A stretch of DNA of 64,000 nt from Pseudomonadota bacterium (GCA_018818835.1 JAHIRD010000109.1:1-64000), one strand, 5' to 3'; positions 1-9,710 are shown, numbered from the stretch's first letter. Translations and numbers: made by a program. The notes: generated from the sequence alone by a model not told the origin.

Positions 1-643
1 TCATGGGTGTTCTGATTTCGTGGCTCATATTGGCCAGAAAATCACTCTTGGCAGTACTGGCCATTTCTGCCTGTGTCGCCATTTCTTTGGCCCTGGTGGA
101 GTCGATTTCAAGTTGGCGGTTGGTTTCAAGAAGATCCTCTTGAGCCATCCTTCGGTTCGTTACATCCCGGAAACGGATGAGGATGACAAGGAAAAGGGCC
201 AGGAGAATTCCCGTGATGCTTGTCAACATGCCTACCTGCCTGGAATTCAGGTGAAAAAAGTCAGGGTCGGCTTGGGTTGTCACGGGAACGGGAGGCCTGA
301 TGGACTGAACCGGCATGGACGCGGTGCCGTCATCCCGTGATGATGCGAGTTGCTCAGAAAGGTATTGGGGGCTGATCGACCGGATGTTAGCCAGTGATTT
401 TTTGAGACGAAGAAACTCGGGATTCTCAAGGTGCTCTTCCACACTATCGAGGAATTTGAAATTATTCGAATCCATGGCCCAATCCATCACCTGTGCCAGC
501 TGGGTTAGATCCCGTATTTTGCGGTCAGTTTGTTTTATGGTCCAATAGTTTAAACACAGGCACCCTGCCAGCATCATCAGAAATAGGAGCGTTACCCATT
601 GGTATAACCGCTGGGATCTGTCTGGCGATGTTCGGTCAAACAT
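1..643 (-). CDS. Membrane sensor histidine kinase, N-terminal part (runs off the window)
   Basis: The minus strand is open from an ATG at 643 to the window edge, giving 214 codons of a larger gene. AAGGAGG lies 9 nt before this ATG and fixes the start. The protein has an N-terminal membrane segment (about residues 15-31), an extracytoplasmic stretch of about 100 residues, a second membrane segment (about 128-148), a coiled-coil linker, and then an H-box reading SDFLANMSHEIRTPM, with the phospho-acceptor His at residue 208. It is therefore a two-component sensor kinase of the family that is often hybrid, but the ATPase and any receiver domains are outside the window. It lies 111 bp downstream of a SpoIIE-type phosphatase gene on the same strand, so the two may be cotranscribed. 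The ligand is unknown. Confidence 0.88.
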   Translation of the reverse strand, partial: MFDRTSPDRSQRLYQWVTLLFLMMLAGCLCLNYWTIKQTDRKIRDLTQLAQVMDWAMDSNNFKFLDSVEEHLENPEFLRLKKSLANIRSISPQYLSEQLASSRDDGTASMPVQSIRPPVPVTTQADPDFFHLNSRQVGMLTSITGILLALFLVILIRFRDVTNRRMAQEDLLETNRQLEIDSTRAKEMATQAEMASTAKSDFLANMSHEIRTPM

Positions 644-754
644 GGGGCCGTGCCTCCTTGGGAGATGATCCGCCATTTAATATAAGAAGAAACGCTTCAA
701 TGAAACTTAGAATAAGATTTAAGTGTTTGATTTTTTGAAGAAAAGGCTTTGTGC

Positions 755-2185
755 TTACTGAATGTTGAACCCGATGAGGGTGATATCATCTATCTGTTCA
801 TTCTCCCCTCTATAGTTTATCAAAGCGTCAAGGAACAATTTTCTCTGGTCACTATAAGGCTTTTTATGGTTTTGTTGAATTAAATCTTTGAATTTATCCG
901 TCCCGAAACGAAGTCGTTTATCGCCACCCAGCTGATCTGTATAGCCGTCTGTTTTTATATAGAAGGAGCATGGGCTGTCAATGTCAATGGAATAATCTGT
1001 GAAGTCAAAATTATCAATGGAATGTTTATAGCCAATACTTTGTTTATCCCCGTTTATTCGGTGTAAGGATCCATCCTTAACGAAGAACAGAGGGATCCGG
1101 GCCCCGGCATAAGTGACTTTTTTTTCTGAATGATTTATGCTGCATACAGCAGCATCAAGTCCGTCATTTGCCTGGGCACTGTTTGTTTTGTAAAGGATAT
1201 TTTTTACGGAAAGGTTCAGGCGTTTTAATATGTCGGAGGGCTTGCGGCAGACTTCATCCATAATTATTTTTCGTATCTCCGAATAGACGATCATGGTTAA
1301 AAAGGCGCCGGGAACGCCATGGCCTGTGCAATCCATCACAGCAATGATACTTACTTCCAGGCCCGCATAGGTATAGAATATATCCCCTCCCACAATATCT
1401 TTCGGCATCCATATAAACATGCTTTCCGGGCTGACCTCCTTGATCCGATCAATGCCTGGAAGCAGTGAACGTTGGATCATCTCTGCATAACGGATGCTTT
1501 CAATCATCCTGTCATTGTGTCCCTCAAGTTCGGTATGGATGAGTCCAAGTTCGTCATGGGTGGCTTTAAGTTCTGCATGGGTGGTTTTGAGTCTTGAGCT
1601 GGCAAGTTTGATTTTTTTTTGCTGGTCCTGCATGATCTTTGAAATGAAGGCGATGAAAATACAAACGGGAACAAAAATCAGAATGTATAAGACATCACCG
1701 ACAAATGATCCTGCTTGACCTCTGTATCCGATACCGACATAGGATATTGATAGATAAAGTGACACGAAAAACAGGATGGCCGAAAAAGAAACAAACAGTG
1801 TGGATTGGATAAATACGAAGATCAATATCAAAAGGCAGCCGATGGGAACCAGATAGCGCTGGTCATTCATTGCATATATCATATAGGCTGAAATAATAAG
1901 ACAGAAAAATACTTGGAAATGAAGCATGAAATAGATGAACGGCTTTGTGATCATTTTCTTTAATCTGATCAGAATCAATGCCAGGATGCTCACGCCTATA
2001 TAGGATAGATAGGCGGGATGGATGTCTGAATAGTCGTATTTTGCTATGTTGAAGAATATAGCCAGATAAGCCACCCCCACGGGAAGTTGATAAGATAATA
2101 ACGCTAAAAAGGTATAACGTAATAAGGTTCGTCGTCGTTGATCATCAATTTCTTTTGGCAGGGATTTATCCATCAGGACTTTCAT
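755..2185 (-). CDS. Membrane-bound SpoIIE/PP2C-type serine phosphatase
   Basis: A protein of 476 residues. The N-terminal half (about 20-200) holds some six hydrophobic membrane segments. A coiled coil follows (about 200-235, with TTHAELKATHDELGLIHTEL heptads). The C-terminal SpoIIE-type phosphatase domain starts near SLLPGI. Metal-binding motifs are visible: GGDIFY and MDCTGHGVPGAFLTM carry the conserved Asp and Gly residues, and a late IDDITLIGF supplies the final Asp. Family members dephosphorylate anti-sigma-factor antagonists or similar regulators, often under control of a fused sensor. Here the membrane half is the probable sensor. It precedes the histidine kinase gene on the same strand, consistent with a joint signalling unit. 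The target is not in the window. Confidence 0.85.
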   Translation of the reverse strand: MKVLMDKSLPKEIDDQRRRTLLRYTFLALLSYQLPVGVAYLAIFFNIAKYDYSDIHPAYLSYIGVSILALILIRLKKMITKPFIYFMLHFQVFFCLIISAYMIYAMNDQRYLVPIGCLLILIFVFIQSTLFVSFSAILFFVSLYLSISYVGIGYRGQAGSFVGDVLYILIFVPVCIFIAFISKIMQDQQKKIKLASSRLKTTHAELKATHDELGLIHTELEGHNDRMIESIRYAEMIQRSLLPGIDRIKEVSPESMFIWMPKDIVGGDIFYTYAGLEVSIIAVMDCTGHGVPGAFLTMIVYSEIRKIIMDEVCRKPSDILKRLNLSVKNILYKTNSAQANDGLDAAVCSINHSEKKVTYAGARIPLFFVKDGSLHRINGDKQSIGYKHSIDNFDFTDYSIDIDSPCSFYIKTDGYTDQLGGDKRLRFGTDKFKDLIQQNHKKPYSDQRKLFLDALINYRGENEQIDDITLIGFNIQ

Positions 2186-2550
2186 TTGATTTTAAAATGT
2201 ATAGTCGTTTTCGGGCCATGATCTTGTATGAGCACGTATTTTCTTATAATATAACGTGGTCAGGGCGAGATAACAACTAAATAAATTCGTTTTAAAATAA
2301 TTGGATTTGTAGTAAGTTTTAAATGATTTTATATGGCTGTTAATTCGATATGTTTATCTTCATAGGGGTTTTTTGAATTTTTTCCTGTCTTGTTCCCATA
2401 TTTAATGACATTTTGAACCACATAAACAACTTATTATGAAAATAGGGATGTTCTCTGTAACATGATTTTGTGTTTGCATATTGGATCTGTTTCATATAAA
2501 TACAGCCGCTTGTTGGGAAAATTATTATAGGATATTCAAATGGAGGGTTT
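2186..2550. other. AT-rich intergenic region upstream of the SLOG-like gene
   Basis: This 365-bp gap separates the divergent phosphatase and SLOG-like genes. It is AT-rich and has no convincing coding frame. The long minus-strand open frame reaching in from the next gene is a shadow. The only structured element I see is the promoter-like pair at 2474-2502. Confidence 0.6.
2474..2502 (+). promoter_or_regulatory. Putative sigma70 promoter of the SLOG-like gene
   Basis: TTGCAT (2474-2479) and TAAATA (2497-2502) are separated by 17 nt, about 50 nt before the start codon at 2551. Both boxes deviate from consensus, so this is a modest prediction. Confidence 0.4.
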
Positions 2551-3102
2551 ATGTTAAAGGCGTCACAGTGCAAATTTTTCAGCGGTGGGTTAAAAGGGGC
2601 TGAAAAGACATTTGGTGAGAATGCCGAAAAATTCGGTGTTGCAGAAACTACGATCACATTCAAGGGACATGAGCTGGCCCGGGAAAAAAATGTTCTGGTA
2701 TTGAATGACAAGGAACTCACCCTGGGTGATGTCAGCATGGAAATCGTTTCAAAACGAATGGGGCGGCGATACGCCCAGGCTGACAAAATACGTAAAGTTT
2801 TCCAGGTTATTTTTCATATGGTGAACAAGGGCTTGCAGGTGTTCGCTGTGGGCTGGATCCAGGACGATAAAACCGTTAAAGGCGGGACAGGCTGGGGTGT
2901 CGAGCTGGCTAAGTTTTTTAACAGGCCCGTCAGTGTTTTTGATCAGACCAGTAATAAATGGTTCACCTGGAGTGACAGCGAATGGAAAGAAGATGTGCCC
3001 GTCATTTCTTTTGATACATTTTGTGGAACCGGAACACGTAATCTTTCAGACCAAGGGGAAAAAGCAATCGAAGATCTTTTTTCCAGATCCTTTAGCGAGT
3101 AA
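2551..3102 (+). CDS. SLOG/Rossmann-like protein of unknown function
   Basis: A protein of 183 residues. The start is supported by GGAGGG just upstream. It has no signal peptide or membrane segment, so it should be cytosolic. The central part reads as alternating hydrophobic strands and helices: VFAVGWIQ, then a Gly-rich GGTGWGVELAKFFNRPVSVFDQ, then VPVISFDTFCGTGTRNLSDQG near the C-terminus. That pattern of Gly-rich loops between strands and a late G-x-RN motif resembles SLOG-type nucleotide-binding Rossmannoid proteins, as in DprA and LOG relatives. I infer this from the motifs alone. It stands as a single gene between divergent and unrelated neighbours. Its ligand and role are unknown. Confidence 0.6.
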   Translation: MLKASQCKFFSGGLKGAEKTFGENAEKFGVAETTITFKGHELAREKNVLVLNDKELTLGDVSMEIVSKRMGRRYAQADKIRKVFQVIFHMVNKGLQVFAVGWIQDDKTVKGGTGWGVELAKFFNRPVSVFDQTSNKWFTWSDSEWKEDVPVISFDTFCGTGTRNLSDQGEKAIEDLFSRSFSE

Positions 3103-3376
3103 TTTTTAAACACCATATGTTATCCTTCTTGATCTTTTCATGGATATTGTTTAAAAATTTATGGGCTCATGTAATGGATAGGGCTGTTTTTATACTTGTT
3201 GGCGAGCCAAATACTCGTACTCAGTACCGAAGGGACGGTACTCGTACGCGTACTCGAAAAGAGATGTCATCGGCGCCGATGTGGGTGTGTGAGATGCTCA
3301 AGTTCGAGAACGAGTACGAATAAGCTGAAGGCGACCTGCGCGTCTCAGCTGGGCGATACATAAGGGGATCCCAGGG
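3103..3376. repeat. Intergenic region with GTACTCG/CGAGTACG word repeats
   Basis: Between about 3211 and 3322 the short word ACTCGTAC and its complement GAGTACGA recur several times (near 3213, 3238, 3246 and 3304-3320), mixed with other short words. The region has a small open frame at 3117-3323, but its composition follows the repeats and it has no plausible Shine-Dalgarno, so I treat it as noncoding. The style matches other word-repeat patches in this window, at 14011, 25505, 52521 and 58891. Confidence 0.6.
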
Positions 3377-4081
3377 ATGACCATGGTGTTTAAAATATCT
3401 AAGAATTTGTCCGATCAGATTGCTGATTATTTAATCGACAAGGTCATTCATTTGGAAATCGCCCCAGGTGAGAGAATTCTTGAGCAGAAAGTCGCCCGTG
3501 AGCTTGGCGTCAGCCGGTCGCCGGTGCGTGAAGCCTTCCGGATTCTTGAGCAAACAGGTCTGGTTGAATTGATTCCCCGATGTGGGGTGAGGGTAACAGG
3601 TTTATCTGAAAAAAGCATTGACGCGTACTGTGATGTATTTTCCCTTTTATTCGGCCATGTGGTCCGGAGGTGAATTGAGAATTGCGATGAGGATCATCGC
3701 ATGGAATTGATCACAGCCCTGGACAAGATGGAAACTTGTGCTGAAAAAAACGATAACCGGGGATTTTACAAAGCGCTTCTGGATTTCACCGCCGCTGGGA
3801 TCGGTTCCACAAAGAACCCCGTTCTTTTGAAGGTGGTGATGGGGATCATGCCCAACCTTCAGCGCCTTCAATATATCGCCATTATGCTCAAAAACGATTC
3901 GCTCAAGGAAAACGTCTCGTATTTCAGGACCATCATCGAGGCTCTGGGTGAGAAAAATCCTGAAAAAGGGGTTAAGGCCATTGAGGCCTATATACACAGC
4001 GAAAAAGACTACGCCTTATCCCTGGTGAAAAATTCCCCCCTGTCTAGTTTTCTTATTGATGACCCTGTCGGGCCCGAATAA
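3377..4081 (+). pseudogene. GntR/FCD-family regulator interrupted by one in-frame TGA
   Basis: The first 98 codons encode a GntR winged helix-turn-helix. Codons 100-234 of the same frame encode an FCD-type effector domain (ELITALDKMETCAEKND and onward). The only defect is a TGA at 3671-3673. Aligning from memory with FCD proteins, the stretch from LLFG to ALDKM has the normal length with no gap, so no frameshift is needed. A CGA-to-TGA change is a likely origin. Unless the TGA is suppressed, the product is a DNA-binding domain without its ligand domain. Related regulators control organic-acid or sugar-acid catabolism; no target is evident here. A sequencing error remains possible. Confidence 0.75.
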
Positions 4082-4095
4082 TTTGCCCTGATTTT

Positions 4096-5088
4096 TTATG
4101 ACATGGTTGCCATGATATGATTCACCGATTCGGTGACCTCCAGGCCTATGGCTGCCCATTCATCATCTGAAAAACCCACAAAATCAATAGCATTCTGTTC
4201 ATTTGCGAAGTTTTGTTCTGTTTTGTTCTCATTGGCCAGGGCATCGGCGGCATGGAGTACCCGGGACAGGGGGTCTCCCCCTGATTGCGAGGGTTTGTGG
4301 TGATACCGGATAGCATGGGTCTGGCAAGGCGGGAGTTTCCATTTTTTGAAAAATTCAGAGGCGATGATTCCGTGGTCAAATCCGAAAAGAAGGGTTTCCG
4401 CTTCTTGAATGGTTTTTTTCTTATCCATGGCATCCTCGAAGGTTGCTTTTTCTTCAGCCACATAATCATCCAGAATCAACATGCCCGAATCATGGATAAG
4501 GCCAGCGTTGAATGCGTCATTGACCAGTGCGGGGAATTTTTTCTCCGCGATAAGTTTGGCCCCTATGGCCACGGACAACGAATGTTCCCACATGTCTCTG
4601 GCATCAATGGCGTAGCCCGTGAGTGCTTTGCCCATCATTTTGGATGTGCTCACCACGGTGATCAGCTCCAGAAGGGCCTGGAAGCCCAAGAGGGCCGAAG
4701 CCTGCTGGACAGAGGATACAGGTACCGTGAGTCCGTAATAGGCGGAATTGGCCAGCTTTAAAACGCGTGTGGCCATGGCTTGGTCCGTTGCAAGAACATC
4801 CCCCACTTCTTTGAATCCGGCTTTATCACTTGATAAAACTTCGTTGGCTTTGATGATGATCTGGGGCATGGGTGGAAGTGCCCTGGAATTTTTGATGATT
4901 TTTTTCATCAAGGCATCCCCTGCCTGGGAATCAAAACCCGAAACAACGGGCTCTTGGGGGGCATTTTTTTTGAGTTTAATGATTGTTTTACACGCAGGGC
5001 AAGGAAGATCTATCTCCTTGTCCATGGGAAGTTTTTCCTCGGGTATGGCGTATTTTTTTTGGCAACCTGGACAATGGACTTTAATCAC
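4096..5088 (-). CDS. HDOD-domain signalling protein with N-terminal zinc ribbon
   Basis: A protein of 330 residues, starting at GTG with GAGGTG five nt upstream. Residues 1-42 form a zinc ribbon of the MJ0042 type (CPGC near residue 6, then PCPACK). Residues from about 60 match an HDOD domain: ALPPMPQIIIKANEVL, then DQAMATRVLKLANSAYYGL, then DAFNAGLIHDSGML and a late HAADALANE. HDOD proteins lack phosphodiesterase activity in most cases and act in regulation of motility, biofilm or cell-cycle signalling. The same kind of zinc ribbon opens the protein at 12906-13688. It ends 15 bp from the convergent GntR pseudogene. The partner is unknown. Confidence 0.88.
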   Translation of the reverse strand: MIKVHCPGCQKKYAIPEEKLPMDKEIDLPCPACKTIIKLKKNAPQEPVVSGFDSQAGDALMKKIIKNSRALPPMPQIIIKANEVLSSDKAGFKEVGDVLATDQAMATRVLKLANSAYYGLTVPVSSVQQASALLGFQALLELITVVSTSKMMGKALTGYAIDARDMWEHSLSVAIGAKLIAEKKFPALVNDAFNAGLIHDSGMLILDDYVAEEKATFEDAMDKKKTIQEAETLLFGFDHGIIASEFFKKWKLPPCQTHAIRYHHKPSQSGGDPLSRVLHAADALANENKTEQNFANEQNAIDFVGFSDDEWAAIGLEVTESVNHIMATMS

Positions 5089-5318
5089 AATGGCACCTCG
5101 TTTATGGGGACTATGAGTTACTCAAGAAAGTCTTCCCTCGACTTTTTACGAGTTCATCAGATAAGAATGGCGGATCTTATCAACTTATCGTCAATCGTGA
5201 GAAAATATTTAATAAGAATTTTCCATGGAGGACCATTTTGGATGGTTTAGGATGAATGGGCCAGTCCAGAGGCAGGGCAATCAGCCCGGGACTGGCTACG
5301 AATTGAGGTCTCCTGTTT

Positions 5319-6806
5319 TCAGACCCAGGCCTTGGCTTTTTCCACTGCTTTTTCCCATTGTTTATAGAGTTTTTCAGCCGTTTCATATGCCATATGAGGT
5401 TCAAAACGCCGTTCAAGTTGCCAGGAGTTTCTTACATCCGCTATTCCTTGATACAGGCCCACACCCAGACCGGCAAGATAGGCCGCCCCCAATGCCGTTG
5501 TTTCAAACACATAGGGCCTGTCCACGGTGGTCTGAAGGATATCGGCCTGGAACTGCATGAGAAAATTGTTGGCTACAGCCCCGCCGTCAACCCTGAGGCC
5601 TTTCAGATCCATGCGGGCATCTGCCAGCATGGCTTTCACAATATCGTTGGTTTGATAGGCCATGGATTCCAGGGCAGCCCGGGTGATATGGAACTTGTTG
5701 GTTCCCCGGGTCATTCCTGTGATGGTTCCACGGGCATACATGTCCCAGTGGGGGGCACCCAGGCCCACAAACGCCGGAACAAGATAGACGCCACCCGTGT
5801 CTTGGACCTTGAGGGCATACTCTTCGGCTTGGGCCCCATCGGAAATCAGGCCCATTTCATCCCTGAGCCACTGGATCACAGCACCGGAAATAAACGTGCT
5901 TCCCTCCAGAGCATATATGACCTTGCCCTCCAGCCCCCAGGCAATGGTTGTCAGAAGGCCGCTTTGGGAGTTGACAGCCTTTTCGCCGGTATTCATCAGA
6001 AGGAAAGAACCGGTTCCATAGGTACATTTGGTCATGCCCGGATCAAAACAACACTGGCCGAACAGTGCGGCTTGCTGATCGCCGGCCACACCGGCCACCG
6101 GGATTTCAGCACCGAGAAAGTTTTTTTCAGTGAAACCAAAATCACTTGATGAGGGCCTGACATCCGGAAGAAGCGAGCTGGGAATGTCCAGAGATGTGAG
6201 AATATCCATGTCCCATTCCAGTTTATGGATATTGTACATCATGGTTCTGGATGCATTGGAATAATCGGTTGCATGGACCTTTCTACCGGTCAGATTCCAG
6301 ATAATCCAGGTGTCAACGGTCCCGAAAAGAAGATCGCCTTTGAGTGCTTTTTCCATGGCTCCCGGTACCTGTCTGAGGATCCATCGGACCTTGGTGGCTG
6401 AAAAATAGGCATCCAGGACCAGGCCGGTTTTACGTCGGATCACCTGGTCCAGGCCTTCTTTTTCAAACCGTTTGCAGGTGTCCGCCGTTCGGCGGCATTG
6501 CCAGACAATGGCGTTGTAGATGGGCTTTCCCGTGTATCTATCCCAGATAATGGTTGTTTCTCTCTGATTGGTGATGCCTATGGCCGCAATGTCGGAGGGG
6601 CTTATTCCCGCGTTTCGAATAACCCCACGGGCGACTTCCAGCTGGCTTTCCCATATTTCCATGGGGTCATGTTCCACCCAACCGGGCTGGGGATATATCT
6701 GGCGGAATTCTTTGTTAAGGCGGGCGATAATCTGGCCTGATGTGGAAAACAAAATGGCTTTGGAACTTGTGGTTCCCTGGTCCAGGGAAAGGAGATATCG
6801 GGTCAT
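5319..6806 (-). CDS. glpK: Glycerol kinase
   Basis: The 495 residues match the family's usual length. The FGGY-kinase features are present: the N-terminal phosphate loop [18 protein letters not shown], the substrate-binding [20 protein letters not shown] region, [16 protein letters not shown], and the C-terminal [19 protein letters not shown]. It phosphorylates glycerol to glycerol-3-phosphate with ATP in the cytosol. Just upstream on the same strand (60 bp) is a monoacylglycerol-lipase-like hydrolase, so the pair may process glycerol from acylglycerols. No glycerol-3-phosphate dehydrogenase or facilitator is in the window. Confidence 0.95.
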   Translation of the reverse strand: MTRYLLSLDQGTTSSKAILFSTSGQIIARLNKEFRQIYPQPGWVEHDPMEIWESQLEVARGVIRNAGISPSDIAAIGITNQRETTIIWDRYTGKPIYNAIVWQCRRTADTCKRFEKEGLDQVIRRKTGLVLDAYFSATKVRWILRQVPGAMEKALKGDLLFGTVDTWIIWNLTGRKVHATDYSNASRTMMYNIHKLEWDMDILTSLDIPSSLLPDVRPSSSDFGFTEKNFLGAEIPVAGVAGDQQAALFGQCCFDPGMTKCTYGTGSFLLMNTGEKAVNSQSGLLTTIAWGLEGKVIYALEGSTFISGAVIQWLRDEMGLISDGAQAEEYALKVQDTGGVYLVPAFVGLGAPHWDMYARGTITGMTRGTNKFHITRAALESMAYQTNDIVKAMLADARMDLKGLRVDGGAVANNFLMQFQADILQTTVDRPYVFETTALGAAYLAGLGVGLYQGIADVRNSWQLERRFEPHMAYETAEKLYKQWEKAVEKAKAWV

Positions 6807-6866
6807 TTTTATAAGGTCCCTGCTTTTTGGATGGTTATCAGAACAAATAGGATCAGAATGCCATGT

Positions 6867-7793
6867 TTACTTCAGATGGTCTGCTATCCATTGAATCACA
6901 TCCTGCGCCACATCGTCCCGGTTTATTTCATTGAGCATTTCATGGCGTCCCTGGTCATATAAACGAAGGGCCAGATCGTTGACGCCTGCTTTTTGATAGG
7001 CCTCGTGGGTTTTTCGGACCCCCTTTGAAAAATCTCCCACAGGATCCATGGCCCCTGAAAACAGATAGATAGGCAGGGTGGATGGGGTTTTGTCAAAATG
7101 AGCCGGGCGGTTTATCTTGAAAATACCTGAAATTAGATCCATATAGAATCCCGATGCGCACACAAAGCCACACAAAGGATCCCTGATGTACGCATCAACT
7201 TGGTCGTTGTCCCTGCTCAACCAGTCAAAGGGGGTTCGTCCCGGAGAAAAGGCTTTGGCATAGCTGCTAAAAGAAAGTTTGTCCATCAGGGGGCTTGGGG
7301 TGCTTGCCCCTTTGAGGAACACCTGGGCACGGGCCACCATCAGACCCATTTTTCCTATAAACCCCGGATCTCCGGCAGTACCTGACAAAATGGCTCCCTT
7401 GAGTGTTTTGCCAAATCGGGCTATATAGTCCCGGGATAGAAAGGATCCCATGGAATGGCCGAAAAGAAATAGGGGGAGGTCAGGGTGCCTTACCCTGATC
7501 AGGTCGCTTAATTCCTTCATGTCATCGACTACCCTGTCCCAGCCGTTTCCTTTGGCAAAAAACCCCAGGTCTTCATCACGTTCGGCCGTGTTTCCGTGTC
7601 CCCTGTGGTCATTGGCATAGACAGCAAAGCCCTGTTGAGTGAGTTTTTCTGCAAACCAGGCATAGCGCTCTGAATGTTCGGCCATGCCGTGGGTGATCTG
7701 GATGACTGCCTTTGGGCTTTTTTCGGGTTCAGGCAGCCAATTCCGACAGAAAATGTTCGAATGATCCGATGCTTTGAATGTAAACGTTTCCAT
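6867..7793 (-). CDS. Alpha/beta hydrolase, monoacylglycerol lipase/lysophospholipase-like
   Basis: A protein of 308 residues with the alpha/beta-hydrolase fold. HGMAEHSERYAWFAEKL and YANDHRGHGNTA are typical of the monoacylglycerol-lipase group. The nucleophile elbow reads FGHSMGS. A late YLFSGAMDPVGDFSKGV carries the catalytic Asp, and YDQGRHEMLNE carries the catalytic His. There is no signal peptide, so it should act in the cytosol or at the inner membrane face. It is followed by glpK on the same strand, which would consume the released glycerol. Substrate is inferred from family and context. Confidence 0.85.
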   Translation of the reverse strand: METFTFKASDHSNIFCRNWLPEPEKSPKAVIQITHGMAEHSERYAWFAEKLTQQGFAVYANDHRGHGNTAERDEDLGFFAKGNGWDRVVDDMKELSDLIRVRHPDLPLFLFGHSMGSFLSRDYIARFGKTLKGAILSGTAGDPGFIGKMGLMVARAQVFLKGASTPSPLMDKLSFSSYAKAFSPGRTPFDWLSRDNDQVDAYIRDPLCGFVCASGFYMDLISGIFKINRPAHFDKTPSTLPIYLFSGAMDPVGDFSKGVRKTHEAYQKAGVNDLALRLYDQGRHEMLNEINRDDVAQDVIQWIADHLK

Positions 7794-8087
7794 AAGCGTT
7801 CTGTCTCCCCCTTACGAATGGATGGTTTTTTTATTCTGTGTTTATACCTAAGTGGCGTTTTACGGTATATGATTGAACCACGTATTGACCAGGCTGATCA
7901 GGATGACAATCAGGTGAAATTAACAGGTTCAACCCGGCCTTTGCAAGACAAATTTAGTGAGCGTCTGTTAAAACGACCCTTTCCAGAGGCTGGTTGAAGT
8001 CTGATTTGTCTTGTGTTATAGTTTTATCATCATCTGGAAGGGCGTTCATGGCGTGTCTGAAATAATCTAATTACAAGAGAGGGTGCT

Positions 8088-8546
8088 ATGTCAACGGGGC
8101 TTGATGTGATTATCGTGGATGATGATTTCGATGTTCTTGAAATCACGGCCGGTATTGTCAACCGCTTTTACGCATGGGGAGATGTGTTTGTTTTTTCAGA
8201 TGTTGATGAAGCCATTGAATATTGCCAACTCAAGGATTCAAGCATTGCCGTTTTTATTGTGGACGTGTTTATGGGTGAAAAGACCGGCTATATGTTTCTG
8301 GACTCACTGGCCGACAAGTTTCCGTCCATATATGAGGACTCGGTGATGATGACCGGTGATGCCAGTGACCAGGTTGTGAATGCCTGTGTGGCCTCGGGTA
8401 TCAATCACCTGCTCGAAAAACCGGTGAGAGCCTACGCACTCCAACTTGCTGTCAGATCCATTGTGTTTAAATACATCTCTTTTTCCCAGAGGTTGTTGAA
8501 AAATCCGGAATTTGCCGGTCTGGTCGCCGGTCTGAAGACGGCTTAA
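8088..8546 (+). CDS. Stand-alone response regulator receiver protein
   Basis: A protein of 152 residues made almost entirely of a receiver domain, starting after GAGAGGGTG. The acidic pair appears in IIVDDDFDVLE, the phospho-acceptor Asp in FIVDVFMGEKTG, the conserved Thr in VMMTGDAS, and the Lys in LLEKPVRAYAL. No output domain follows; the C-terminus is a short helix. It therefore acts by protein interaction, as CheY-like or phosphorelay proteins do. It is convergent with proC and has no cognate kinase beside it. Confidence 0.88.
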   Translation: MSTGLDVIIVDDDFDVLEITAGIVNRFYAWGDVFVFSDVDEAIEYCQLKDSSIAVFIVDVFMGEKTGYMFLDSLADKFPSIYEDSVMMTGDASDQVVNACVASGINHLLEKPVRAYALQLAVRSIVFKYISFSQRLLKNPEFAGLVAGLKTA

Positions 8547-8567
8547 CATTGTCCGGGAACAGTTCGC

Positions 8568-9419
8568 TCAGGCTGAAAGCTCTTTGGACCTTGTCGCAGC
8601 AGCAGCCAGAGCCTTTTTAACGATGTCCTTGAAGCCGGCGTCTCTCAGAAAACCAAGGGCTGCCTCGGTGGTCCCACCGGGAGAGGTCACTTTTTTTCGT
8701 AGGGCTTCTGGGGAATCGCTTGATTTTTCGAGTAATTTTGCCGCGCCTTTCATGGTCTGGACCGATAGAGTCAGGGCATCGTCAGGGTTTAATCCCAGGT
8801 TGGTTCCCGCCTCCACCATGGCCTCCACCATATAAAAAAAATAGGCCGGTCCGGAACCGGAAACCGCCGTAATCGCATCCATCTGATTCTCTGTACATGG
8901 AAGAGCCCGGCCCATGGATTCAAGAATGATACGGGTCATGCGCGCATCATCCTCATCTGCAAAGGCATTCATGCAGAACCCTGACATCCCTTCAAGGACC
9001 AGACTTGGGGTGTTTGGCATGACGCGGATGATGGGAAACAGAGCCCGGGAGGATTGGTCAAGGGATGCATAAATAACCTGTTCTATCCGAGAAAGACTGA
9101 TGCCAGCTGCAATGGAGATAATCAGTTTTTTTCTTTTGGATATAAATGAGGGCGCGGATGTCAACTGATCAAGCACAGCACCCATCACCTGGGGCTTCAC
9201 CGCGAGAATCACGATATCCGATGAGGAAAACAGAATCCCTGCCTCGGGTGTGATGCGAATGTTGTAGGACCGTTTAAGAACATCCAGTTTCTCACCGCTG
9301 ATATCACAGGCCATCACGTTGGCCGAGTTAATGGTTCTGGATGCAATCAGAGCTCCGATCATGGCTTCGGCCATATTGCCGGCTCCGATAAAGCCAATGG
9401 TCTTATCGAGTGTACTCAT
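8568..9419 (-). CDS. proC: Pyrroline-5-carboxylate reductase
   Basis: The 283 residues match the family length. The N-terminal Rossmann motif is IGFIGAGNMAEAMIGALI. VRVMPNTPSLVLEGMSGFC and the C-terminal VTSPGGTTEAALGFLRD are family signatures. The enzyme reduces 1-pyrroline-5-carboxylate to proline with NAD(P)H, the last step of proline synthesis. It is a single gene, convergent with the receiver gene (21 bp apart) and divergent from yggT. Confidence 0.95.
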   Translation of the reverse strand: MSTLDKTIGFIGAGNMAEAMIGALIASRTINSANVMACDISGEKLDVLKRSYNIRITPEAGILFSSSDIVILAVKPQVMGAVLDQLTSAPSFISKRKKLIISIAAGISLSRIEQVIYASLDQSSRALFPIIRVMPNTPSLVLEGMSGFCMNAFADEDDARMTRIILESMGRALPCTENQMDAITAVSGSGPAYFFYMVEAMVEAGTNLGLNPDDALTLSVQTMKGAAKLLEKSSDSPEALRKKVTSPGGTTEAALGFLRDAGFKDIVKKALAAAATRSKELSA

Positions 9420-9567
9420 AACGCACCTCCATGTTTTTGGTGTCAGGATGACAGTTAACCGGCAATCCGGTTCCTTGTCAGGTTATTTCCCGGGCACGTG
9501 GGATTTTTTATTTTACACTCTTATGACCGCCCAGAACCAAAGTCAATGCTTTTTTAAGCAAAATACC

Positions 9568-9596
9568 TTGACTTAAGGGATGAATATACCTTATTT
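9568..9596 (+). promoter_or_regulatory. Putative sigma70 promoter of the yggT-divIVA-pilT cluster
   Basis: TTGACT (9568-9573) and TTATTT (9591-9596) lie 17 nt apart in the AT-rich gap (9420-9710) between proC and yggT. The -10 box is poor, so confidence is low. Confidence 0.3.
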
Positions 9597-9710
9597 TTAT
9601 GCTTCATTATAAGCAAAATCAAAAAAGGGAATTTAAATCAAATGCTCTGTTCCCCTTTGTATATATCCAAACGAAACCCAGGACTTAATGAAAAATAGAG
9701 GTTTATTAAC

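Noticed and set aside
2340-2786. Minus-strand frame of 148 codons across the SLOG-like gene start
   Set aside because: It is antisense to a better-supported gene and has no Shine-Dalgarno or recognisable domain.
3117-3323. Small plus-strand frame before the GntR pseudogene
   Set aside because: It is built on word repeats and has no upstream ribosome-binding site.
3671-3673. TGA as selenocysteine in the GntR regulator
   Set aside because: Cys or Sec is not expected at that position in this regulator family and no clear insertion hairpin was seen just downstream; nonsense is simpler.
7674-7997. Plus-strand frame of 107 codons in front of the receiver gene
   Set aside because: Mostly antisense to the hydrolase gene, no Shine-Dalgarno and no domain.
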